Part shown: in pieces, positions 34,455-42,533 of the stretch
How positions within the stretch are numbered: the stretch's first letter is position 1
How the letters are laid out: each line of letters begins with the position of its first letter
Origin: Robiginitomaculum sp.
GTDB taxonomy: Bacteria > Pseudomonadota > Alphaproteobacteria > Caulobacterales > Maricaulaceae
Direction of reading: 5' to 3'
Assembly (NCBI GenBank): GCA_002733805.1
Contig: NVXG01000035.1
Span: forward strand, 1 to 64,000
DNA length: 64,000 nucleotides
The notes under the pieces: generated by a model
What the model was told of the DNA's origin: nothing
The model's database searches: none
The model's input: only the letters and a program-made list of their open reading frames with translations
Position numbers and translations under genes: made by a program

Positions 34455-34671
34455 AGAACGGGCGGTTATTTATAACCAGAAGCGGAGCGCTACCGACCGG
34501 CAGCGCCTCGACCTCTGTACAAAGATAATCAGGGTGTTAGAAGAAAAACACGGATCATTAGATTATGTCCCCGCTGACAAGCAGGTTTCTATTTCGGCGG
34601 AATCATTATTAATTTTAATCGGCGGGTATTTATCCGCAATGGAAAAAGTGAACGACCATGACAGAACGTAA
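34435..34671 (+). CDS. Small hypothetical protein
   Basis: 78 residues: basic helical N-terminus (KERAVIYNQKRSATDRQRL), then ISAESLLILIGGYLSAME. Overlaps both neighbours. Unknown. Confidence 0.5.
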   Translation: MTSTTAKERAVIYNQKRSATDRQRLDLCTKIIRVLEEKHGSLDYVPADKQVSISAESLLILIGGYLSAMEKVNDHDRT

Positions 34672-35728
34672 ATTAGAAGTACGCCACGAAGGTGATCACA
34701 CTTATATACAATCAGGTGAAACTAAATTACTTTTATATGGTAACGAGTTTTTTGAACTGACAGACCATGCGGGCCTCCTAAGTCTAACAAAAGATTTGGC
34801 CTTTTTAATGCAAGAACTAGGCGCAGCCTATGTTGCACAACCACCGGCACCTGATTTCGAAACACTAGACCAAAATTACGACCTTCTGCAGATTGAGCAC
34901 AACGTTCTAAAAGAAGAACACATGAAATTAGTTAACGAACGCTCGGCGATGTCTAAAAAGACGGTATCGTATAGCAATGAACAGGAACTCGCCCAGAAGG
35001 TTGTTGCGTTGGAGGGGGTTAACGACAGGTTGAGACGCTTGGTTGCCCGTTTGGAGCTGGAAAACCAAGCGCATCTAATTGATTTCGGTGATATGACCGC
35101 ACCCATCGTAGCACCCATTGACGTGGTTACTCGGATCCAGTCGGCGTTGGATAAGGGTCAACCGGTTACTGTTACTAACACAGTAGTCGAGGCGGATTTA
35201 GTCTTTGCTCCTACGGAATCCAGGAACTCCGCCCCGCGTCCTGGCTCAGAGGCGGAATATTACGAAGGGGTTAACGCTAGTAACGCCTTTATTGCCCAGA
35301 CTCACAAAGGGGCCGAGTCCCCGAACTTCGAAGCGGTGACCATGCGTGGGCTTATGGAAACAAAGGAGCGACAAGAAAAAGTGACTGACGCCTTGGTTCT
35401 CCTTACTGAAACTTGCCATGGGTTAGCAAAGGAAGGGGGCTGGTGGCCCGAGGGTGAGGAACGCGACGTAGGTAACATGTTAATGTTAATCGTCTCAGAA
35501 GTTGCCGAAGCACTGGAGGGGGATAGAAAAGATTTAATGGATGAACACCTACCCCACCACAAAATGTTTGATGTTGAAATGGCAGACGTTTTAATTCGAT
35601 CATTCGACATTATCGGCGGTCTTCTTGCTGACACCGCTATTGCGTTTCCTGAAAAACTGCTTTACAACATCAACCGCGCCGACCACTCAAAGGAGGCCCG
35701 TGCAGCGAAAGGCGGGAAGAAGTATTGA
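34658..35728 (+). CDS. Coiled-coil protein fused to a MazG-like C-terminal domain
   Basis: 356 residues. N-terminal ~60 residues beta, then a coil (~65-145), a linker (~150-220), and a helical C-terminal domain (~235-350) with LMLIVSEVAEALEGD and VEMADVLIRSFDIIG, the ExxE...ExxD pattern of MazG/NTP pyrophosphohydrolases. MazG proteins hydrolyse NTPs or (p)ppGpp. The long N-terminal extension is unusual for this small domain. Confidence 0.7.
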   Translation: MTERKLEVRHEGDHTYIQSGETKLLLYGNEFFELTDHAGLLSLTKDLAFLMQELGAAYVAQPPAPDFETLDQNYDLLQIEHNVLKEEHMKLVNERSAMSKKTVSYSNEQELAQKVVALEGVNDRLRRLVARLELENQAHLIDFGDMTAPIVAPIDVVTRIQSALDKGQPVTVTNTVVEADLVFAPTESRNSAPRPGSEAEYYEGVNASNAFIAQTHKGAESPNFEAVTMRGLMETKERQEKVTDALVLLTETCHGLAKEGGWWPEGEERDVGNMLMLIVSEVAEALEGDRKDLMDEHLPHHKMFDVEMADVLIRSFDIIGGLLADTAIAFPEKLLYNINRADHSKEARAAKGGKKY

Positions 35729-36138
35729 GCTGGTTCACTATTTGGCTACTAACCTTTCTCGTTAACCTTCTGGTAGCCTTCCAAATAGAACGGCACCACG
35801 AAGACGAAAACGGGGTACTTATGGAAGATATGACGTTTAGCGATTGGCGGTGGACAATAGGCGTCTCCGCTACTTGTGTATTTATTTGGTGTTGGATAAT
35901 TGTTAAGTTAATTATTCCCTTCTTAAAAAAGGAACGTACGATAAGCAAAACCGAGTTATTCCCCGTTAATACTAAGGGGGCGAAAATGTTTGAATACCCA
36001 CTAACCGACGCGGAATTAGAAAGGCCGGTGGAGTCATTCAACGATGACACGTTCGTGATGTATAACGACATTACTAATTATTCGGACAGTGCTGAAGATA
36101 CGAAAGGGGAAAGTAATCATGGTAAATGTGACGATTAA
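35725..36138 (+). CDS. Two-span membrane protein
   Basis: 137 residues from TTG 35725, overlapping the preceding stop (TTGA). Membrane helices at ~3-19 and ~44-68 with a charged loop (ERHHEDENG). An acidic cytoplasmic or periplasmic tail follows. Unknown. Confidence 0.55.
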   Translation: MSWFTIWLLTFLVNLLVAFQIERHHEDENGVLMEDMTFSDWRWTIGVSATCVFIWCWIIVKLIIPFLKKERTISKTELFPVNTKGAKMFEYPLTDAELERPVESFNDDTFVMYNDITNYSDSAEDTKGESNHGKCDD

Positions 36139-36349
36139 TATTCAACTGCCGGAGGGGGCAACCCTCCACGAAGATTTAATGATTGGTAAAAAGGCATACG
36201 GGAACGGTACTATTACCGGTATGGCTAGCTACGATTTGTTTGGTGTGGTTGAAGTGGCAGAAGAAGCCTTAAACAGTATAGCCGAGGATAATAGTAGTCT
36301 AGCAATAGACGCCCTGGTATCAATGCAAGAAATCGAGATGAGCCGATGA
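36119..36349 (+). CDS. Small acidic hypothetical protein
   Basis: 76 residues from ATG 36119 (AAAGGGGAAAG upstream), inside the end of the previous gene. Pattern VTINIQLPEGATLHEDLM; acidic helices at the C-terminus. Unknown. Confidence 0.5.
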   Translation: MVNVTINIQLPEGATLHEDLMIGKKAYGNGTITGMASYDLFGVVEVAEEALNSIAEDNSSLAIDALVSMQEIEMSR

Positions 36350-36684
36350 GAACGATTGATTTAGACAACGGTAAATACACCGTACAGGTTGACGATAACG
36401 GCGGTGTTACCTGCCTTCGTAACGGGGAAGATTGGCGAGATTGTTGTGGTGATAGTTTAATTTATTTCATGGCCTTGGCGTTACTCGAAAACCAAAGACC
36501 TGTGGTACCTTTCGACGAACTGGAAAACGGTGTTTGGTATTGGGTAGCAAACCCCAGGGAACCCGACGTAGGTTATCCCGTTTATGTTAACCTTGAGGGT
36601 GGCGTAATTGTGGGTAACGGTAATGCGGTGATGGATAAAGGATTTTTAAGTAACTTAACAGTACATAAGTTGGGTTGGCCATGA
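36346..36684 (+). CDS. Conserved small phage protein
   Basis: 112 residues: DNGKYTVQVDDNGGVTCLRN, GEDWRDCCGD, then ENGVWYWVAN. This architecture is recurrent in early phage regions. Soluble. Function unknown. ATGA overlaps on both ends. Confidence 0.55.
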   Translation: MRTIDLDNGKYTVQVDDNGGVTCLRNGEDWRDCCGDSLIYFMALALLENQRPVVPFDELENGVWYWVANPREPDVGYPVYVNLEGGVIVGNGNAVMDKGFLSNLTVHKLGWP

Positions 36685-37004
36685 AACAGTTAGAAGATTT
36701 TACCGAACTGGTGGGAAAAACGATTAAATATACCCGCCTTGTTGATTCCGACGAAAAGCTCGTACTAGTTTTCGAAGATGATTCTTTCACCGTTGTAGAA
36801 ATTAACCGTTTCGGGGAGTGTGTCGAACTAGTGTTAGATGAACCAGGTTGCTTAAGCGACGTGGATTTGTTGTGTGCCGGTCTGATGACGAAGGCAGATT
36901 ACATCCGAAAGAGTGCCGAAATAAACAAGAAAGCAGCGGACGAGAACGAAGCTAGCGAACGCCATGTATTGCGTCAACTTAAAGTTAAGTACCCTGATGC
37001 CTAG
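36681..37004 (+). CDS. Small hypothetical protein
   Basis: 107 residues from ATG 36681 (ATGA overlap; an in-frame ATG at 36675 is the alternative). A beta N-terminal half (KLVLVFEDDSFTVVEI) and a helical, charged C-terminal half. Unknown. Confidence 0.5.
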   Translation: MKQLEDFTELVGKTIKYTRLVDSDEKLVLVFEDDSFTVVEINRFGECVELVLDEPGCLSDVDLLCAGLMTKADYIRKSAEINKKAADENEASERHVLRQLKVKYPDA

Positions 37005-37245
37005 GTATAACGACCCCGCGCAATTGAAATGGTACCTTGACGTGGGTTGCCTTGATTACAGCGAAAGGTTGGGCTTCGTCTCGGTACCAGGAAACTACGC
37101 CCTTCTGTTAAACAGTGACTACTCGCACTTTTTCTACATTAAAGCCGGTGTTGAAGATGAGAGTTGTGTTCATTGGGATAAATGGGCTGTTTACCGTTGG
37201 ATAAAACAGGACGCGAAACCCTTTGACAAGGATATCACTAGCTAG
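36997..37245 (+). CDS. Small hypothetical protein
   Basis: 82 residues from ATG 36997, overlapping the previous gene by 8 bp; an in-frame start at 36964 lies deeper inside it. Aromatic-rich (LKWYLDVGCLDYSERLGF). The end overlaps the promoter at 37223. Confidence 0.5.
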   Translation: MPRYNDPAQLKWYLDVGCLDYSERLGFVSVPGNYALLLNSDYSHFFYIKAGVEDESCVHWDKWAVYRWIKQDAKPFDKDITS

Positions 37246-37251
37246 TAATAT
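37223..37251 (+). promoter_or_regulatory. Early promoter, ATCACTA class
   Basis: TTGACA (37223-37228), 17-bp spacer with ATATCACTAGCTAG, TAATAT (37246-37251). Leader contains CAACAGAAACGACAGAGAG. It drives the genes from 37285. Confidence 0.75.
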
Positions 37252-37284
37252 CACCGTATCAACAGAAACGACAGAGAGTATATC

Positions 37285-37449
37285 ATGCAAGCCGAGAATC
37301 GAATACTTATACAACCACCGTACGAAGACCACCCTTGCACGGCATTTCAAGTGTTCCCATCAATTGGTAAGGCACCGCACAAAATGCCGAAGTCGTACAA
37401 GTCGAAGCGTAAAGCACAACGCGCCGCCCGCCGTAAGAGTAGATCATAA
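37285..37449 (+). CDS. Small basic protein
   Basis: 54 residues with a very basic C-terminal half (KSYKSKRKAQRAARRKSRS). It starts after the AGAAACGA leader and its TAA overlaps the next ATG. Likely binds nucleic acid; otherwise unknown. Confidence 0.5.
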   Translation: MQAENRILIQPPYEDHPCTAFQVFPSIGKAPHKMPKSYKSKRKAQRAARRKSRS

Positions 37450-37658
37450 TGAACAGATGCCAACCAATCACCACCCTTAAGAACTTGGATGCAGCGATGG
37501 CCTTTGCTAAGGCAGGTATCGATTTTGTTTGTATACCTGTAAAAAATGAGGAACACAGAGCCGATTTAATGCTGATGGCAAATAAGATATTTACCGAACT
37601 TATCGTAGACGCTGAACTACGTGACGTTATAGAGCAAGCGAGGAAAGATCATGAGTAG
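37449..37658 (+). CDS. DUF1382-like small protein
   Basis: 69 residues: KNLDAAMAFAKAGIDFVCIP, VKNEEHRADLMLMANKIFTE. This matches the small DUF1382 pattern (AA..FA.AGI.FVPIPV) from phages. Function unknown. Confidence 0.55.
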   Translation: MNRCQPITTLKNLDAAMAFAKAGIDFVCIPVKNEEHRADLMLMANKIFTELIVDAELRDVIEQARKDHE

Positions 37659-37998
37659 CCGTGATAAGGCCCGTACCCTGTTTAAGAGCAAGGGGTTGAC
37701 CTACGCCGACCTGACACGCGAAAACGTCCAGGAGCTACGTTATATCATCAATAAGAAGATGATGGGGAGTAAGTTACTCGATGATTCATACCGATGCCGC
37801 CCACGGTGCCAATTCCAACCCGATAACGCGGGTGGATTTTGGGCTGGAATACGGTGCAAATCGCGTTATTTCGGTGACAGGGAAGCCGTTAGTTTTAACC
37901 GTGACGGTTTTATAGGGTTTGGTGGTTGGGCTGACGATAAAAATGTTGTGCCAATAGTCGATGGTTTCGAACAGTGGGTTAACGAGGTGATGACGTGA
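37651..37998 (+). CDS. Hypothetical protein
   Basis: 115 residues: basic helical start (LTRENVQELRYIINKKM), then beta region FWAGIRCKSRYFGDREAVSF. Overlaps neighbours. Unknown. Confidence 0.5.
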   Translation: MSSRDKARTLFKSKGLTYADLTRENVQELRYIINKKMMGSKLLDDSYRCRPRCQFQPDNAGGFWAGIRCKSRYFGDREAVSFNRDGFIGFGGWADDKNVVPIVDGFEQWVNEVMT

Positions 37999-38225
37999 GC
38001 CTGTTAACGAGTTCCGAATTGTTTGCCGCTTACAACGATTTACTTGGTAACTGGAACGTACTAATTAAACGCATCAATGCTAAGGGAGGTGAGGACTTTA
38101 TGCAGTCGACACCGTTTACACCGGAAGAGATTAACCAGTTAATTACCCTCTGTCATCCTGACAAACACGACGGTAAGAAGTTAGCCGTTGAAATGACACA
38201 AAAACTACTAGAGCGTAGATCGTAA
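37995..38225 (+). CDS. J-domain-like small phage protein
   Basis: 76 residues from GTG 37995. FTPEEINQLITLCHPDKHDG keeps the HPD tripeptide of J domains and KKLAVEMTQKLLERR follows, a family form I know from phages. It might contact DnaK or simply be a structural relic. Confidence 0.55.
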   Translation: MSLLTSSELFAAYNDLLGNWNVLIKRINAKGGEDFMQSTPFTPEEINQLITLCHPDKHDGKKLAVEMTQKLLERRS

Positions 38226-38464
38226 TGTACGATAAAGAGTTTTTATTATTTATTTATAAACGATTAGCTATGAAGCATGGGGAAGACGTTAGTGTTGATT
38301 ACATGCAAAAGTTACGGTCAATAATCGACGACACCGACCCCAAGCAGTTAACCCCAAACGTAACCTGCAACCACAAGTGGTCTAAGCTTAATGATAAATT
38401 GGGGTTTTGTGAAAAATGTCTAATAACAGGGAAAATAAAACATGTCAACAAAACAGAAGGATAA
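38225..38464 (+). CDS. Small protein with possible zinc ribbon
   Basis: 79 residues. VTCNHKWSKLNDKLGFCEKC near the C-terminus gives a C-H-C-C metal site. The N-terminal half is helical. Overlaps the next gene by 23 bp. Confidence 0.5.
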   Translation: MYDKEFLLFIYKRLAMKHGEDVSVDYMQKLRSIIDDTDPKQLTPNVTCNHKWSKLNDKLGFCEKCLITGKIKHVNKTEG

Positions 38465-38654
38465 CGAAATTAAAGCCAACGCCCTGGTCTCTGTAATCAG
38501 ACGGTTGGAGAATGAGCAATGCAAGTTACGTTATACCATTCAGGCCCGTAAAACTCATATGCGGAAGCTTACGGAATTACAAACGCGTGCGGTTACGGAA
38601 ATTGCGCAGCTCGGCGAATTACTTAGGGGATTAAAAAGTGAAGAACGTAATTAA
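38442..38654 (+). CDS. Small coiled-coil protein
   Basis: 70 residues, mostly helix (LVSVIRRLENEQCKLRYTIQ, LQTRAVTEIAQLGELLRGL). No family recognised. Confidence 0.45.
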   Translation: MSTKQKDNEIKANALVSVIRRLENEQCKLRYTIQARKTHMRKLTELQTRAVTEIAQLGELLRGLKSEERN

Positions 38655-38674
38655 GTGGTTTGCGGATGGGCATT

Positions 38675-38905
38675 ATGAGTGGCACTAGTGGGTTGTGTGT
38701 TGGCGGGCCGTTGGACGGCGAATATCGCACGTATGATACTGATGTGTTCCAAGCTTTTCCAAAGCCCGCAGTAGGTGAACCGTGTTTTGCTAACGGTGAG
38801 TCAATCGAGCCAACGTCAACCGTGAATATATATGTCTACACCAAAAAATGGTGCGGGCGAATATCTAAATCAGGTAACAGGACTTTGTGGTATGAATGGC
38901 ATTAA
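38675..38905 (+). CDS. Small conserved phage protein
   Basis: 76 residues from ATG 38675 (in-frame TTG 38660 and ATG 38666 are alternatives). GLCVGGPLDGEYRTYD resembles short phage proteins beginning with a GGPLDG box. Unknown. Confidence 0.5.
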   Translation: MSGTSGLCVGGPLDGEYRTYDTDVFQAFPKPAVGEPCFANGESIEPTSTVNIYVYTKKWCGRISKSGNRTLWYEWH

Positions 38906-39464
38906 CGAATATTTAAAAATAATTGGTCACCGTGCGGTTACGGAAATTGCGGGGGAACTTACCGACGTTTACAAATCGCGTGAAGATGGTTCGTACATCT
39001 GCCACGCAACCGAGCCGGTACAGTCGGGGTTATTAAAGTTTTTAAATGAACACGGTGTAAATAAAGTGTACGCCATTCACCTGGGTGGATGCGCGCAAAT
39101 CGGGTTTAGTAAGGAGGAAAACAAGTGGTATGGTTGGGGACGTGGTATCTACGGTTTTGGTATCGGTAGCGAAGTTGAGCGAGGTGATTGCGCATACAAC
39201 CCCGTAGATAAAGATGATTTCCTAAAATCAATTGTTGAGTTTTGGAGCGATGAACACCGCATAAATGTCAGGGGGGAGCACCGAGCCGATGGGGTTTATG
39301 TAAGTTGGACTTATGCACCTGATACACCAAACGAAAAGGTACGTGGGCAAATATCGGGGGTTAACAATCAGTACCCTGATGAATATGGTAAAGGTGAGTG
39401 GACGGCCTTAACACTTAACGAAGCCCGACAAATGGCAATCGATTATTCTAACGGGGTGAGTTAA
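38892..39464 (+). CDS. Conserved hypothetical phage protein
   Basis: 190 residues from ATG 38892 (in-frame ATG 38832 would overlap the previous gene more). Contains KWYGWGRGIYGFGIGSEVER and a C-terminal EWTALTLNEARQMAIDYSNG. Aromatic-rich and soluble. Unknown. Confidence 0.55.
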   Translation: MNGINEYLKIIGHRAVTEIAGELTDVYKSREDGSYICHATEPVQSGLLKFLNEHGVNKVYAIHLGGCAQIGFSKEENKWYGWGRGIYGFGIGSEVERGDCAYNPVDKDDFLKSIVEFWSDEHRINVRGEHRADGVYVSWTYAPDTPNEKVRGQISGVNNQYPDEYGKGEWTALTLNEARQMAIDYSNGVS

Positions 39465-39468
39465 CGTT

Positions 39469-39693
39469 ATGAAATGGTGCACTAAATGTCACAGCCAGTT
39501 GAATGAACAGGGTGACCATTACCAGTTGACGCACTGTGTACGGCGTGAGCTGGAGCTATTACGAGAAATTCACCAGCGGTCGCGGCAATTAATGCGGTAC
39601 AACGGTATTGATCTAGAACGGGCCACCGCTGCCTATGACGAGTTGAAAGAGGCTACACATGTCGTCACTGACTTTTATAAAAAGGTGGACTAA
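39469..39693 (+). CDS. Small zinc-finger protein
   Basis: 74 residues. KWCTKCHSQLNEQGDHYQLT, then HC, gives C-C-H-C ligands; a helical ELELLREIHQRSRQLM follows. RBS GGGGTGAGTTAACG. Unknown. Confidence 0.5.
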   Translation: MKWCTKCHSQLNEQGDHYQLTHCVRRELELLREIHQRSRQLMRYNGIDLERATAAYDELKEATHVVTDFYKKVD

Positions 39694-39893
39694 TGGATAA
39701 ACTAATCGAGGCGTTAACCCTATTCCGTAAGTATGGTAACCCTAAGCACCCGACGTGGTGCGAACATGATGTTTTACACGTCGATATAGATTCAAGTGCA
39801 GTATCAATACTTGATAAACGTAAACTTTCTGAATTAGGGTTTACCCCTAATTCAGAAGGTGGTTTTCTATCATTCTATTTTGGGAGTTGTTAA
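39693..39893 (+). CDS. Small hypothetical protein containing a strong hairpin
   Basis: 66 residues (LFRKYGNPKHPTWCEHDVLH, then LGFTPNSEGGFLSFYFG). Its mRNA holds a perfect 13-bp inverted repeat at 39827-39857. Starts at the base shared with the previous stop. Confidence 0.55.
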   Translation: MDKLIEALTLFRKYGNPKHPTWCEHDVLHVDIDSSAVSILDKRKLSELGFTPNSEGGFLSFYFGSC

Positions 39894-39894
39894 C

Positions 39895-40122
39895 GTGAAG
39901 ACCTGCCCTTTCTGTAAAGAGGTGCCGGAACTGCCGAGTGGTGACGGTACTCAATATGAGATTGTATGCGCATGTGGTATGGCGCAATCTTGCGTGCAAA
40001 TATCCGACCTAATGACGATTGATGAACGGGCCGGTGATGATTTTATTGATTACCGGTACGCGGAAGAGTACGTCGAACGCGCCAAGGCCGAGGCCATACG
40101 AAAATGGGATGATAGGTGTTGA
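39895..40122 (+). CDS. Lar-like zinc-ribbon protein (restriction alleviation family)
   Basis: 75 residues from GTG 39895 (GGGAG upstream; an in-frame extension to 39859 overlaps the previous gene). KTCPFCKEVPELPSGDGTQY, then CACGM, IQISDLM-type DLMTIDER and EAIRKWDDR match phage Lar-type zinc ribbons. Lar of Rac modulates host type I restriction; for this relative that is only a hint. Confidence 0.65.
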   Translation: MKTCPFCKEVPELPSGDGTQYEIVCACGMAQSCVQISDLMTIDERAGDDFIDYRYAEEYVERAKAEAIRKWDDRC

Positions 40123-40123
40123 C

Positions 40124-40255
40124 ATGGATTTCTGTAAACGGTGTAAATGCTTTTTGCCTACCAAGGAAGAAAAGAAACTTGGTTTGTGTATTGATCATAT
40201 TGAAGAACGTGACGACCATCTCGATTTAACCGAAGAAGATAGGGCCAATGAGTAG
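40124..40255 (+). CDS. Small zinc-ribbon protein
   Basis: 43 residues from ATG 40124, 1 bp after the preceding stop. CKRCKCFLPTKEEKKLGLC plus an acidic tail. An upstream in-frame start at 40019 lies within the Lar-like gene. Unknown. Confidence 0.5.
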   Translation: MDFCKRCKCFLPTKEEKKLGLCIDHIEERDDHLDLTEEDRANE

Positions 40256-40284
40256 TTGACGGTATATCACTAATTAGCTATATT
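40256..40284 (+). promoter_or_regulatory. Early promoter, ATCACTAATTA class
   Basis: TTGACG (40256-40261), 17-bp spacer with ATATCACTAATTAGC, TATATT (40279-40284). It starts directly after the preceding TAG. Confidence 0.8.
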
Positions 40285-40408
40285 GAGGGGGTGCAAGGTG
40301 CCAGTGATTAGCAAAAGAAAGTTAGAGTCATATAAAAGAGCGATCCAAACCAACTCTGTACTTTTGTTATCCACTGGATGAAAGTGGTTAAATTAACAGG
40401 GAATGATT
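40285..40408 (+). other. Long untranslated leader
   Basis: 124 bases between promoter and gene with no convincing ORF. A near-perfect hairpin (CCACT/AGTGG core, flanks TTAT/TTAA with one mismatch) lies at 40367-40391. Unlike the other leaders of this class it lacks the AGAAACGA motif. It may hold a regulatory RNA structure. Confidence 0.4.
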
Positions 40409-40729
40409 ATGGAATACAAAGAAGGTTTTTATCACATAACATCCGAAGCAGAACCAAAACCGGTACTGGTACACGGTTATAAATGTACTGACATGGGCGG
40501 GGCGTTTGTTTTTGGATTTAACACGCATGATGGCGGCGGGTTGTTACCTCTGTCAGATGTTACCGACGGTACAAAAATAACTGCAGTACGCATTGGTGAC
40601 GATAGGGCAATTGAAGCTATTGGTTGGGCGTATGCTGATTGCTGTGTAACGCTAGACAAAGGCGGCGACCCTCGACAAACCGTGATGCCTGACGTACTGG
40701 TTCGAGCAACGAAGGACTTGGGGTTATGA
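40409..40729 (+). CDS. Hypothetical protein
   Basis: 106 residues from ATG 40409, preferred to ATG 40403 because CAGGGA ends immediately before 40403. GFYHITSEAEPKPVLVHGYK, then IEAIGWAYADCCVTLDKGG. Unknown. ATGA overlap with next gene. Confidence 0.55.
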   Translation: MEYKEGFYHITSEAEPKPVLVHGYKCTDMGGAFVFGFNTHDGGGLLPLSDVTDGTKITAVRIGDDRAIEAIGWAYADCCVTLDKGGDPRQTVMPDVLVRATKDLGL

Positions 40730-40866
40730 AAGCTGATTTAGCTGAGATCATTAGAAAGTTAGATCATATTCAAGACCTTTTACATCAAAACAGGCATAGC
40801 GAAGCAGGGACGGCAGTATACGAAGCTCAAAGCCTTGTTGAATTTTTAAGGGACACTAAGCTATGA
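40726..40866 (+). CDS. Small helical protein
   Basis: 46 residues, helical: LAEIIRKLDHIQDLLHQNRH, SLVEFLRDTKL. ATGA overlaps on both sides support expression. Unknown. Confidence 0.5.
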   Translation: MKADLAEIIRKLDHIQDLLHQNRHSEAGTAVYEAQSLVEFLRDTKL

Positions 40867-41240
40867 GTAAGGTCGAGGTGGTTACACACACCGGTAGTTT
40901 GTACGACTATAGCGGTGGTATAGGTTGCGGTGTGTTAATTAAAGAACGTGTTATGCGTAAGCTCGTTAAGCTACAACAAAAGCATTTAGAAGATGTTAAG
41001 CGAACACTAATGGACGAAGCGGAAAAGGGAAATGTTTTCCCTTCTATGTGGACGTTACATTACCCAGAAGGGGAACAAACACCGGTTCGGTTTATTGATA
41101 CAAGTGAGGATGTTAAGGATAGAATAAAGTCCGCGACGACATCAGCGCAACCGGTACATATACCGTTAGTGTTTATCGCGGACAGCATGCAAGAAGCCGA
41201 AGCCATGGCCGACAAAAGGAGTAAGCACCATGCACACTGA
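40863..41240 (+). CDS. Hypothetical protein
   Basis: 125 residues, with a helical centre (VMRKLVKLQQKHLEDVKRT) and a His-rich C-terminal end (KRSKHHAH). Overlaps the next gene by 11 bp. Unknown. Confidence 0.5.
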   Translation: MSKVEVVTHTGSLYDYSGGIGCGVLIKERVMRKLVKLQQKHLEDVKRTLMDEAEKGNVFPSMWTLHYPEGEQTPVRFIDTSEDVKDRIKSATTSAQPVHIPLVFIADSMQEAEAMADKRSKHHAH

Positions 41241-41472
41241 ATTCCAAGAAAAATATACAAGACTAGGTGACATGGTACCTGGTGATATCGCTGTATCGAA
41301 AGATAGGAAATGTTTTTTCGTCTGTAGTTATCATTACAATTTCCTGAAAAAAGGTAACGAGTACGCTATAACTGATGTTAACAATTTGTATAACCAATCC
41401 CCAGATAATCGGGATATGAACCAACCGGTTAAAATTCTTAAGCAGGGCGATAAATTCACGTGTACGATATAA
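41230..41472 (+). CDS. Small hypothetical protein
   Basis: 80 residues, beta-rich (RLGDMVPGDIAVSKDRKCFF, PVKILKQGDKFTC). Unknown. Confidence 0.5.
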   Translation: MHTEFQEKYTRLGDMVPGDIAVSKDRKCFFVCSYHYNFLKKGNEYAITDVNNLYNQSPDNRDMNQPVKILKQGDKFTCTI

Positions 41473-41485
41473 GGAGAAAGTTAAC

Positions 41486-41719
41486 GTGAAGCAGATCAGA
41501 CGATTATTACCCGATAAAGTTATGGATATTAAGTTTAGGATAGCCCACCGGAAAATATCTAAAAAGCTTACTAAGTTCAATGATAGGAAGTGTATCGCGT
41601 GTGATGGTACTGGATTTATTAGCGCAGGGGATGGTGTAATTGGCTCCTGTATTTGCTCACAGTGTAATGGTACTGGTAAGTGTTTTGATTTCGATAACGC
41701 TATAAAAGTACTGTTTTAA
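41486..41719 (+). CDS. DnaJ-type CxxCxGxG zinc-finger protein
   Basis: 77 residues from GTG 41486 (AAGGAGAAAG upstream). CIACDGTGF and CSQCNGTGK are the paired CxxCxGxG repeats of DnaJ-like zinc fingers. The N-terminus is basic (RRLLPDKVMDIKFRIAHRK). Unknown role; protein- or RNA-binding possible. Confidence 0.6.
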   Translation: MKQIRRLLPDKVMDIKFRIAHRKISKKLTKFNDRKCIACDGTGFISAGDGVIGSCICSQCNGTGKCFDFDNAIKVLF

Positions 41720-41734
41720 ATAAAGGAGAATAGA

Positions 41735-41962
41735 ATGGGCGTATTAGCGTGTGATAGATCCGGTTGTGAGAATGTGATGTGTGATAGGCTTTCCAATACC
41801 TACGGCTACATATGCAATGAGTGCTTCGATGAGCTGGTTAAGTCTGGAGCGGAAACAAATATTGGTGATTTTATGCATACACCAAAAACCCAAGCTACCT
41901 CAGAAGATGAGGCAAGGGCGCGGTTTGACGTGGCTTTTCCCCTCATGAATCACTCTCTGTAA
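41735..41962 (+). CDS. Conserved small zinc protein
   Basis: 75 residues. LACDRSGCENVMCDRLS and YICNECFDELV hold six Cys. Such proteins recur in phage early regions. RBS AAAGGAGAATAGAATG. Confidence 0.55.
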   Translation: MGVLACDRSGCENVMCDRLSNTYGYICNECFDELVKSGAETNIGDFMHTPKTQATSEDEARARFDVAFPLMNHSL

Positions 41963-41985
41963 CTAGGTATAGGAGTTACTTAAAA

Positions 41986-42264
41986 ATGAAGAAAAAATAC
42001 TTTCTTTATGATCCTGAAAATGGATTCGAAACATACGAAACCAAGTTGGAATGTGAGAAGGCGGCGGAAGAGTCAATCGAATATTATTTAGATGATTTCT
42101 GGAATGAGAGCGTGACGAACCTGGTCATTGGCGTAATTACCCATAGTGCTACAAAAACCGATGTCGAGCGCCAACCGGAAGATCAAGAAACCGCCGAAGA
42201 AGAGGGTTGGGATGAAGATTGTAAGTACCGATGCAATTATAAGATGCTACCAATCGAAACGTAG
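41986..42264 (+). CDS. Conserved acidic phage protein
   Basis: 92 residues: KKKYFLYDPENGFETYETKL, then QPEDQETAEEEGWDEDCKY. This 'FLYDPE.GFE.Y.T' pattern is common in small early proteins of lambdoid and T1-like phages. Very acidic; DNA mimicry is conceivable, but no evidence. RBS TAGGAGTTACTTAAAA. Confidence 0.55.
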   Translation: MKKKYFLYDPENGFETYETKLECEKAAEESIEYYLDDFWNESVTNLVIGVITHSATKTDVERQPEDQETAEEEGWDEDCKYRCNYKMLPIET

Positions 42265-42286
42265 TTCTGTCGAAGAGGTGAATTTG

Positions 42287-42502
42287 ATGGACAAAGAAGA
42301 ATTTGAAGCAATGGAGGTTAAAGTAGAAAGACCAGGGTGGTACTGGGTAACGCTTTTTCAGTTCAAAAAAGACGAGCCTAAAGACCCTAGCTACATAACT
42401 GAATGGGTGGAATTCGTCGGTGAAGATTGGGATTACCGAGAACTTAAAGATTCATGTTATGTCTGCTTTATACACAAACGAGAAGATGGCAAAGAGGTAT
42501 AA
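42287..42502 (+). CDS. Small conserved acidic protein
   Basis: 71 residues from ATG 42287 (AGAGGTGAATTTG before it; an in-frame start at 42146 lies inside the previous gene). VERPGWYWVTLFQFKKDEPK, then EWVEFVGEDWDYRE. Unknown. First member of the cassette-like array. Confidence 0.5.
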   Translation: MDKEEFEAMEVKVERPGWYWVTLFQFKKDEPKDPSYITEWVEFVGEDWDYRELKDSCYVCFIHKREDGKEV

Positions 42503-42533
42503 ATTCCTTATTTGTCGCATAGGAGTGACTTAA

